A DNA stretch of 64,000 nucleotides from Strigamia acuminata (taxonomy: Eukaryota > Arthropoda > Chilopoda > Geophilomorpha > Linotaeniidae): assembly GCA_949358305.1 (NCBI GenBank), contig OX442318.1, positions 14,490,517 to 14,554,516 on the forward strand, in the 5' to 3' direction. The position numbers were made by a program, and so were the translations under genes. Below the pieces are notes generated by a model, which was given only the letters and a program-made list of their open reading frames with translations, was not told where the DNA came from and ran no database searches. This document shows, piece after piece, positions 39,801 to 51,800 of this stretch. Each line of letters opens with the position of its first letter. Position 1 is the first letter of the stretch.

Positions 39801-42800
39801 ATCGCCATTTGCAATGAGCGGAGCTAAGAGTATAGTGTTCTGAATTCTGATTGGCTGCGCTACATTTTATTTTAGTGCTAAAAACGATACACTAAAGGTT
39901 TTTCCCTTACGACATGATACTTAATAGTGTATCGTGGAACAAAATAAGGGAAAAATGCATCCCGCAAACTCTCTAATGGCACTATAGACGATAGCTGAAC
40001 TAACTTTAGGAACTGTTTCCATCGAATTTGAGATAACCTCCCTTAAACCGATGTTGGTTTTTATCAGTTTTCTGTTTTCTTTCAATTAACTTTGATTTAA
40101 TTTGAAGAATTTTAGCGCCTTTTGTGGGCACCGAGAATTGCAGCGCGGTTTTTAATTCGCATCTGTCAACAATTTAAACTGCTGTCCTAATTATATTTTC
40201 TCTGTCTACTCCAGATGGTCGCTCTTGCATCGGTCAATATCGCTGTATAAATCAGACTTATTGCATTCCACTCTCCCAATTGTGTGACGGCATTCAACAG
40301 TGTGGGTCGGGAGACGATGAATATCTCTGTGGTAATTTTCTCTCCAATACACATCAGCGCACAGCTAATTTAGTTCAAATTAAATTTTTACCAGGGGGTG
40401 AGGGAAGGGTGAGTGAAAAAATCATTCCAACGGCTTAAAAGTCCAGAAAAAAAAATCACACACCGAGTAAAAAGTAATTATGGTACGGTACTGGATAAAA
40501 GATGCAAATAAGGCCGGATTAGTATACTCGTCGGATGAAAAATAAATTAGCAATGATAAATTTTTAAATTCTTAAATTTCCTTTTCTATTGAAGATGAAA
40601 AATGCGGTTCGGTCTTAGTGTTTAACTTAAGCCTAACCCTAGGCACATATTCAGCAAAACAAAGCACAGACCACATTACTGAATATGACACGAGAATCAA
40701 GTGTAAAATCCTGCGTTCACCCTTACGGCCCGATAAAATGAACATTACTTTTGGAGGACTGTTTGAGTTAACGGACTTGGTCCTAATACTTGCGCCATAC
40801 CATGTTAACAAGTAACGGTAATTCTTGTTGGGATATAAGCTTACGTTTAATGTATTTTATTGAAAATGTATTTTGCCACCAGGCGGCTCTTACTTACTGT
40901 ACGGGTTAATTCGGGTTTTACTGAACTCTATGAAATGGCTGTTGGCTTCCTAATGCATCGACCAAAAGTTCCGATAACGTGTCCGCTTTATTGAAAGAGG
41001 GAACTCACACTTTGAGCAGACCTAGCATGTCTGTAGTCAAGCCGCCATGTGTGTCGCTAACACGGACTAATTTCCTGGCGAGTGATGTGATTGGTCGAGA
41101 TGATCATCTGATCATGTCCTTTGCGGCAACGCAGGTGTGTTTGTGTTCAATCCCGATTTCCTCAATTTTCAGAAATCAAGCAAATCTCATTTTAATTAAT
41201 TGAGAATGAGTGGATTGATTCTGCGGGAGAATAACGATTTGAATTCAAGTTCAGGTTAAATTGCCTAGGCAATACGACACTCGATCCTATCTGCCAAACC
41301 CACTAATTTAGCGAAGAAATGGTGCAAACGACCTAATTATTGAACTTCTTTTCTCTGGATATAAATTTAATGCCTTTTTTTTCTTCTTTTGAAAAAGATA
41401 TAAACTGCCCGTCCATGTGTGAATGTGAAAGTTTATATGCAAAATGCATTGGCCAAAACCTGACCGTTTTCCCACTTGTAACATCGGATTTGAGGAAACT
41501 GTTGAGTGTTAAATGCATGTCACGTTGCCGATATTTTTTTCAAACTTTTTCTTTTTACACGCTCAGAGACCTCAGCCACAATAAATTAAACCGAGTGGAC
41601 TTGAAGCGAAGCAATTTGTCATATCTTGGAGAATTGTAAGTTTTTTTTTTTTCCCAAAGATTCTTAGAGGTATTAACTGATAATTTACGAGAGTTCAACA
41701 ATTTTGAAGAACTCTGTAAGAAAAGATAAATTATTTAAGCCTCTAAACCAACAAGTTTGGTTTATTAATTTTAACAACAAGCCTTCTCGACCCCTAGGTC
41801 ACCATCAGGTCATTAAATCTAAACTTTACTCGAAATAAATTAATTTCATTCCCAAAAACTTTTACAATTTAAAGATATACAGTAGTGGACACAAGAGCGC
41901 ATCTTGTTGTTTACTTTTTCAACTTGATCTTAAACCCGTTGTATTGCCACGACCAGAAAGCCCGGAAGAAATCTGCGATGTTGCTGCCCCTTGTCCGTAT
42001 TGCCTAGTTTTTCCTGTAGGCAAAGTATGCAATGCTTGTGCAAGAGACGAGCTGCATCTGCGGCTTTCCCTGTTTACGGAAGAGTCCAACATAAGTTTCT
42101 GGTCGAGGTAATACAAGCTCCAGCCCAAGAAACTCAATACCCTTCATTTTCTATCCTCTTTCATTTCAGATTACTTTCTTACAATCTTATTGAAAGTATT
42201 CCAACCAAGTTATTTTTCAAACTGAAGAATCTATACAAATTGTAAGTACAGGTGTCACTCGCTATATGAAATCTCGCTTAACGTGTTTTCGCTAGAACAC
42301 AATATCGAAAAATGCAATAGAGAATACCCGGTTCAAAAATATATTTTACAATATAACCGTATTGTTTTTCACTTAATGCATTCAAAAGTGCATTCATATT
42401 TCATATTAAAATGTATTAGAAAATGCATTGCAATAGAAATTCAATGTGTGTTTGGACCAAATGAAACGTTAACTCCAGTTGAGAGGCAAAATATGGTAAA
42501 AGTAAAAAATAAATTCCCACGGTACTTCGGTCTTTTTCTAACCACAACACCCTGAACTTATGCCTGATCTGGGAATTATTTGCAAAAACCACATTTTACC
42601 CTGGGAAATAAAAGATTTACAGTCTACTTTCTTATCTCGCATCATTGTCACCATTTTCGTGGTATCAAGTATGGATGAGGATGGGAATGAACCACTCTAT
42701 AGGACTATAACACTGGCAATGGTGTCAGCCTCACACGTATTGACGTTCGACTCACCCAGACATATCGATTAAAAAATGGGCTGCGAATCAACTAAAAAAT

Positions 42801-45800
42801 TAAAAACAGTCTTTCATTATTTTATTGACAGAAGTATTATTTTCACTCTTGACTAATAAATTTTGCACTTCCTTTCCTGAACTGCCTGACACACTAATGT
42901 GCAGTGTAGTATGGCAGCAGCTGCATGCATGCACCATAATAATATCAGAGCCCTGGACATCCAGATGCGGTAAAACCGGAACTCGACTGACCAGGTCACA
43001 TCCAGAGAAGTCGCACTCCAAAATAAGAAAAAAAGCATACTAAAATTGAAAATACATACAGTATGATTTTATTCCTGCGTTCTGCAAGAAACGGGAGAAA
43101 GTGATATCATATGGGAATATGAGCTGAGCTTTCATATTCTATGTCAGGGGTGTCCGACATCCTGGCTTGCCCAGCCCAGGCCACATTGGAAAAAGAGATA
43201 TTGTCGTGGGCTACACGTAAAATACACTGACACTAATGATAGCTGATGAGCAAAAGAAAGATCCATACATTATTTTCTTGATGTACACCACTACAGATAA
43301 TCAAAAAGGTCCTCGTATAATAATCCTACTTTAAATGCCGTTTGCAGTCCATAGCCATTTTTGGCCACATCAGAACACATGAGTACGCATGGGCGTTATC
43401 AGTACTTGAATTGGTGACCTGTTGTCATCCTGCTGCCAACTGAATATTCTGTGATTTTTCTCAGTTCTCGATGTGAATTTAAAGAAATCTGTTGTTCTAC
43501 AGATCACGGCTTACATGGCTTACATCCCTCACGAGCATTCAGACTAATACCTTGTTCGCACCAAACGAAGCCCTAACTTAGGCTACCCTACATTAATGTG
43601 GGATGATTTTGCCTATAAAAAGTTGACGTTAAAGTTAATGCGTTCGCACCATGAATTAAAAAAGCACATATTGAGGCTAGCATGTTGCCGATAGCCAGAC
43701 ACCTCACCATGCATACGGAATTGTGGGAAGGTTTATCTATTTAAAAACTTTAAAATTAGATAATTTTGGGCTAGATGCGTTTGCACTATGAACTAGAAGC
43801 TTCTATTTAAACATGAGGCTAGCCCAAACTTTCTGGTGCAAACGAGGTATGCATTTACAATGACGCATTGCAGATGATGTAGATATTACAATACGGGAGC
43901 AGTGTTTAAAAATTCGAATTTTACTGCAAACTTGGGACAAATATTACGGTTTGCTTTTCCTTTATCCGTTTAAAGAGACCTCAGGTATAACCACATCGAA
44001 GCAATAGAAACTGATGCATTTTTCGGACTAGGAAATCTGAGAACTCTGTTAGTACATCCAAATATCAGCAATAAAAGACAAATTAAAATTAAAATCTATT
44101 TTCAGACTGCTAAGAGGAAACACCAGAATCAAGACGATTGCCGTGGATGCATTCAGGGGACTGCAATCTCTACCTCAACTGTAAGTTCAAAGATAATGCC
44201 AGATTCATTAAAACTGAATCAAGTCCATTCTCTGTTCTGTTTCACAGCTCAATTATACACACCAAACTATCACGACTGGATAATGGTGTTTTTCATGGAC
44301 TGGAATCACTGCATGCACTGTAACTAAAATATTTGATTACAATTATCCCTAACAATAAAAATGTCCATTTAAGCTTAGGCATTCATGCTGTGAAAATATG
44401 AAAATAGCTCTTCTTATTTGTGGCTATCAGAGTGTCTGGACAAGTACTACTCCTTTTGGGGATATAAAACTATATTTTGACCATAGTTGTCCGATTTTAG
44501 CCGATAACGATATTGTCCTTCAAAAGCTTATTTATTCACCAGGCAAATATTTATAGATGGAAACGTGATGATGGTCCCTAAACATAGTAGACTTGGCCAG
44601 ACACTGTGGTGACTGTGTCACTCATTTCAAAATTAAGCAGGATGATGCAAGCGACAATATTTTATTTATTAATTTATAACACTCCGAGGTGGTAAATAAT
44701 GCAGAGAAATCTGTAGTGCTTGGTTTCCTTGAGTCTGGTTATAAAGTATCGGCAGTGGTGGTTGTTTGTGTTTGAGGTTGCCCATCTTTGTTTCAGAAAT
44801 ACATAGCAATTATATCACAATGTAGTACAATGTATTTTAAAGTGGGTACCGGTAGTCTACTATCTTATATTGTTAGAGAATAGTAAATTCACTGTCAAAA
44901 TATTGTAGTTGTGGTCCCTTATTTGAACACAACTCACGTTCTAGAAAATGGATGCTTCGTTGCAGCCATTTTGAATTTAGTGATGGTGTTTTGCTGTTTT
45001 GAGTGTTCATTCTGCTTAGACAAACGTCAAAACTAACAAACAAGAACTTTGAATGCACCGATTGTGTTCTTAGATTGTGTTTAATTTTGGCTACTTTTTG
45101 AGTTTTAGCACAATTGTGCTTTAGTGAGGTTGTGCTGGTCACCTTAACCATTTGACTAATATTGTGTTTTGTAGCCTCGATGGTTGAAGATGTAAAAGAA
45201 GCAGCCATTCTTGTTAAGCAATTAACATAACTGAATTTATTAACAAAAATTAACATAGGAGGCGCTGGACGCATTAACAAAAGGTCAACATTTGACCAAT
45301 GGAGTTAAACACCTCAACTAAGTTTTTTTCTATTTTCATTTATTTATGAATAAATATCAGAAACTTCATATCAAAATGCCTCGCATTGTTAGAACAGATG
45401 GTCAACGCTAATTGGACTCACTATCCCATCTATCACAAACTCAAAATGTCAAAAAGCAATGCACTCCCTCACTTCTTACAAGTCGCTTTAAGAGGTCATT
45501 TTTCTGGTTGGGAAAAGTGCCAAAGTGGAAAGATTTTGAATGGATGTTTTTAAAGCAAAAAAATTGCTTTATAGCCGTAAGAAAAAAACAAGCACTCAAT
45601 GAAAAGCAAACTTTTTATATTAATTATAAATTTTTTAGCAATAAAACTATTGAATATTTATGTGTTGTTATATCTAAAGCACATGATGGCTGCCCGTCAT
45701 TACTTGAGTGAATCGAGTCACAGTAGATTAACATTTCCATTTTTCTTTTTCTTTTTCTTTTTCTTTTTCTGTATTATACACACATAATCTCGTCCTTGCA

Positions 45801-48800
45801 GAAATTTATCTCAAAATGAGATCCAAGTCGTTGCTGATGGTGCATTTTCCGGTTTGGACAAAGTCAAGATACTGTAAGTCTTAAATACAATTACCAGATC
45901 TTAAATTCCTTTTAAAATTGCTTTCTCAATAAACTTGAGAATATGCTTTTTCTCTTCTCCTTAGAGACTTACATGGAAATGATATTCGTGAATTCTCCAA
46001 AGGAATATTCACTGGGCTGAAATTAATGGAACGTTTGTAAGTCTAATCTGAAAAAAACAATTGAAAACTATTGAAAGCTAAGCAAATTTAAATTGCACAT
46101 TCTACAGACAGTCCTTTAATTCACTTTCAAAAATGTCATTAAATTTAATAAACCGTAGTACTCGAGTTAGCAGTATATAATCAACCCTAATAACCAAAAA
46201 GAAATATACGTTTATAATCTAGAATAATAATAACAATAATTTTATTATGTAGCAATGTTATCACAATTGCAACGTTATCTATCTACCTATTATTAGAATT
46301 GAATTCAAAGCAAATGTTTATTCGAAAACAGCTGATGTTCTACAACAGGGGTGTTTACTTTCTGTAGACAGCAAACAGAATTAAAATTAGGACTATTATG
46401 CAAGGACTTTTTGTTTATTTGTGGTGGCGAATATCAACTATTGTTGGTGTCAGTATATTTTTTGTGCGGCCCAAGACAATTCCTCTTCCTCCAATGTGGC
46501 CCGGGGAAGCCGGGATGTTGGACACCTCTCCTCTGTAACTATAAAGGATGAGAAAAGGGAGGAAGTACTTAACTGCACTTGCAGACTTAAATGTGGGAAT
46601 GTCACCGTACATACTCAGAGGCTATTTACCAGCATGTGTTTTTGACAAACCCAATCGTGACAAATGCCACTGAAGTGGAGAAAATCAAAAAAATGTGCCG
46701 TGTTTGATTTCCGGGCACACATTTAACCACGAGGATGTGTGCATTCCCGTGATAATGAAAAATCGAAGAGCCGCATAAATTTTCGGTCAATTTAATCTAA
46801 CTTGTAAGGTGCGTCCAAAAAGTTTGTGGAATGACGAAAAATTTGAAAAAAATTAACTTCCAATATTTTGATTTAATTTTTCTTTTAGTAATGGCTGATT
46901 AAATTTTCAGACTGATTCAATAATATTTATTTAAAATATCAACAATAAATAAAAAAACAGATGTCCAAAAAGTCTGTGGAATTTAACAATTAACAAATGT
47001 TTTTAACAAAAGATTGGAAATATTTGTTGTTTATCGACCAATTATTTTTCTTAAGTTGAATTGAATTAAATTTTGTAATTTAATTTTAGAATCACGGACT
47101 CGTTCAAGTTCTGCTGCTTGGCGCAAGCGTACATTGACTTCGAGCACTGCCTCCCACAAGCGGACGAATTCTCTTCTTGTAAAGATTTGATGAGCAATCT
47201 TATGTTGCGGGTATTCCTCTGGACCCTGGGCATTGTGGCTCTGATAGGTGAGAGAGAGAGAGCCGAGTCGCTCATCAATTATTCCATCTGGTCCTCTCCT
47301 TTACATAGACTCACGTGCTTTTTATTGTCCCATTACGCCAGGCAATCTAGTGGTCATCGTGTGGCGCTCCAGCCTGCAGAATGTGAAAAAAGCGAGCTCG
47401 GTGCTTATTCTCTCGCTGGGCTGTGCTGATTTCTTGATGGGAGTTTATTTGATCATCGTTGCAAGCGTGGACACTCATTATCGGGGTGATTACATAGCTT
47501 ACTCTGACACGTGGAGACAGAGTGCTTTGTGTAAAGCCGCAGGATTTCTCTCCACCTTATCGAGCGAAGTCTCTGTTTTCACTCTCACCTTCATCACATT
47601 AGAACGCTTGGTAAGAAATGCAATCAATCTCAGCGCACACCCAAACAATCCAAAACGCAAATACTTTGCACCCATTCTATTGGTCACTTAATCCTTCTTG
47701 CACTTTTCAATTTACTCCACTTTCACTTGTCATTTTACATAAGGCCGGTTTAAGATATGAAAATACAGTGTAAGGTCTGTAAGGTCCTAAATTGCGAGGA
47801 ATTTAGCATTGCTGGGTAGCCATGCTAAATTCCCTCCCCCCATCCGGACAGCCCCTTACTTGTTAGTCCGGACAACTTTCTGGGACCCGTCCTACGCCCG
47901 GGCTACAGAGCGTACACTGTAGTACATTGGCTATTTCCACCGTATTTTCAGTTGGTTTTTTTTAAAAAAAAAATTCGGAGAAGGTGGTGGGGCTCGCGGC
48001 CCCAATTTGCCTAGGGCCTTGCACTTGCTAGAACCGCCACTGACCGTAAACTAGTTTGCGGTTTCGCGAATAATTTCTTATCAGGAAATGAATATATTAT
48101 AGTATACTCATTTGCTGATAAGAAATTATTCAGATAAACTTAGCTCTTCGCAAAAAGTTTACCCCGCCGATCTATTGAATTTCAAAATGGCCAACAGGCA
48201 AACGAGTGGAAATCGAGGTTGAAATCCAAAGAATCGATCGCAAACCTCGATTACGAGAATCAGTTTTTCAATAATCCGATTCTAACAAATATGACGCATT
48301 TTGCTTCATTTCCGTTGGAGAAAAGTGAGAGAATCAAAAGAATCGGGCGGGCATTTTCATTTGAAACTGAACGCGCCTATTGCATTTTAACTCTACTATT
48401 ATGTAATACACAAGTTGCTGAGCAATCCTTACTTAACTTATTAAAACACACGCTCCGTAAATAAACTCCTAGCATGCATAAGCTTAGTGACATTCCACGT
48501 TTTCGCCTTTTTCATTCGTCCCGTTTCTGACTGCCACTTTTACGTTAAAGCTAAAAGCACTAAAACATCAGTACGGTATATGATGATGATTTATGTGTCG
48601 TGCATCATGGAAGTCGGCGTCAAGCATGACATTCCCAAGTGCGTGCACAAATCTAATTTCACAACAATCCAATGACTCACTTGAGTCGCATTCATCTTTG
48701 AATCGTAAACAAACTGACACAAATTAGCAAAAATAAAATAAAATAAAAATTCAATTTTCATAGTTTTGCTTTCAAAATGTTTACAGACTGATCAACATCA

Positions 48801-51800
48801 GTGTGCAAAGTTAAAGTTAGCCAGTTGTCATTGTATCCATTAATTTAGTTGCTCACGGATTTGTTTCTCACGGATTTGTATATCTCGTCGACTTCTTTGA
48901 TTGACATGTCGAAACCGAGTGTGGTTGCTAAGTTCTCTCGCATAACAACCACACAAATGAATTACGTTTTACCAAAAGATTTGTTGAGATTAAACATCAA
49001 GAATGAATTAATGAGGATTATTGTTAGAAATGATCAATGGCGAGCGACACGCATCAGGCAATTGCGGGTGTGCCACGAAAATCTTACTCCGTGTTGCAAC
49101 AAATCACAAGAACTTCATTTGGCAAGGTGCAAACACAAATGTAATTTACTGCCCACATTAAAACAATAACAGACTATAGTTAATATTACATTTTCGGTAC
49201 ATTTGCGTAATAGAAATGCGGCGTTCGCAGGATTGAATCGCTGAGATTACTAAACCACAACCACACGTGGCATTCCGGTTGTCTCTTTAATACCTTAAGC
49301 AAATGTACTTGATAATGACTATCCTACTTATCTTGTCGACCACAAATTCTACATTAAATTCATCAAGTAATGACATTACCGAATAGGAGTTTTGCTCCTT
49401 TAAACGCTTGCCAACTTTCTATTTGACCGAGTCGATATGTCCGAAAACGTCACTTACATTCCTCAAAAAATGTCCATGCGTCAAAACAAACACCGCAATT
49501 CACACAATTCCATCTTTTCCATTCGCATACCTCGAATACCAGACGTTCAAGCCCACAGCCCACACTTCAAAACATGTCAACAATTCCGCATCAAAAACTC
49601 TGCTACAGCAAAATCGCGTCAGTTGCCAATTATTTTCCACAATAGCAGCAAATTCCCACTTAAAAACCCCAATCACAAAAAGTGACCAATAGAATAGCGC
49701 AAACAAGTATAAACAACGCATGTGTCGGAAGAAAGCCACAATTCATTCCAAACTTTAAACCGACAGAAAAAGAAAACAATCTCCGATAACCAACCATACG
49801 CTTCAAAAATACATTGAATTTTGAAATGCATTTTGTAATACATTTTTGTATTATAAATTGCATTATGAAATGCATTACGTGTATTGTAAAATCTATTTTT
49901 GGACCATACAGTATGAGTGAATGCACAATTAAAAAGGTTTTTTAAATTCTCTAGCCAGAGAAATAAAAAATGCAAAGGCTTTGTCAAACGCTTTCTTCCT
50001 TCCTTCCTTCCCTTGGCCACTTATCTCCCCGTCGTGACAGCTCTAAATCAACCAGTGTGGACTCTAAAGCAAAAAAAAAATATTAAAAGAAAAAAATTGT
50101 AAAAAATTGTAGGTGTGCATCGCATTTCCCCTGAGCACACATCGTTTCACCGTCGAGTGCACTCGCGGCCTCATCATCGGCTCATGGGTGGCAGCTGCCA
50201 TACTGGCCGGACTCCCGCTCAGCGTGAGTACTTACTTCCACGACCAGTTTTATGCTCGTTCGGGGGTGTGCCTGGCCTTACACATCACCAACCAAAAGCC
50301 CGCCGGATGGGAATACTCCGTCATCGTTTTCTTTTGCATCAATCTCATCGCGTTTCTCGTCATCTTAGCGGCTTATATCTATATGTACACCTATATCAGA
50401 AGAGCGTCTCGTAAAATGTCGTGCGCCCTGGCTCGAAAGGCAAATGAAGTCAGAGTTGGACGTCAAATGACTCTCATCGTTCTCAGTAACTTTTGCTGCT
50501 GGATGCCCATCATTCTCATGGGTCTCTGTGCAATGGCTGGACTCTCCATTCCAGGTAACGTACTACTACCGCCTCTGCTCGTTTATGCATACATTCATAA
50601 ACATTTCATATCAATTTCTTTTACGTCCGCCGAAATAACATTTTTGCACAAACTTCACATTTCATTCTCTTTAAAGCCGATTTCCACACGCTTGGCTAAA
50701 AAATCAAAAATGTTAAATCGTTAGTAACTTACAGTAAAAGCTCGAAAATACCTTCAATTACATTGGAAAAAATATAAAGTTTAAAAAATACGTTGTAAAT
50801 AGAAAATTTGTTGTTGATTTTAAATTTATGTAAACGTTAAATTCCGAATTTAGTATTCACTTTTGCGGTTACAAAACGACCGCTTTATAATTAATTTAAC
50901 CAATTAAGTTTAATTCGTACGATATTTTCTGTTTGGCAAATAAATTTACTGTCAAATTTCAAATTTGTCATGATACTAAATGAAGCGTAAACTTGTAAAT
51001 AAATTTTATATTCGGCAATTTGTATCATGTAAGACTTTTATAACCACGATAAAGTTGTATCTTTTACAACTCATTTCCCGACATTACTTTTAAACAAATC
51101 TCTTATTTTTTCCAGTGTTAGTAAGTACCCTAAATTCAGTACTTTAAAGAAAATAAACCATCAGATGGCACGCCGGATGATACTACCGTCTTCACCCGAA
51201 AATAAGACCACGGTGTTGTATTCCAATATAATACCACCCTTATTCTTATCCCTTATCCTTTCTTTTCCCACAACAAAAGAAAATTCAATCAAGTTATTGT
51301 TCTTCTTTATTAAGTTTTATCTTATTTCTTAATTATTTACACAAAATCTGAATATAACACCATGGTGTTGTAATCGAATAAGCTGTTATAGCTAAAATAG
51401 TGTTGTATTCGAATTTTTCCACAATGTTTCCAAAATATCCGTTTTTCAGAAAACTCGAATACAACACCATGTTATTTTCGGGTGAAGACGATAGGGTTAT
51501 TATTTGCCGCCTTCATATCTACTTGTAAGCAAAATTTACAATTTCTGACGATGTACGAGTCTGTTTAATGTTTAACGCCAGATTTATAAATAGGCTTAAG
51601 TAGTTGCAACATACTGTAGGGCCCCCAAAGTTCTGCGCACGACCCTGCATATAAAGACTGGCGGATTTACTGATGGGCCATTTTTGGGGCCCTACTTGAA
51701 GAAACATTCAAAAAGAATCTTGTACAAAAAAAATTTTGAAGTATATTTTTGAAATTTGCATGGGCCCCTTCCCCTTCCCCTGCGAAAAGTTTTATAGCAA

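Noticed and set aside
44873-45280. Minus-strand ORF of 135 codons in intron 37
   Set aside because: Overlaps an LTR-like fragment; no recognisable domain or splice support.
49408-49692. Overlapping plus-strand ORFs of 82-94 codons in intron 41
   Set aside because: Two frames of similar length over AT-rich intron sequence, with no domain or splice signals.
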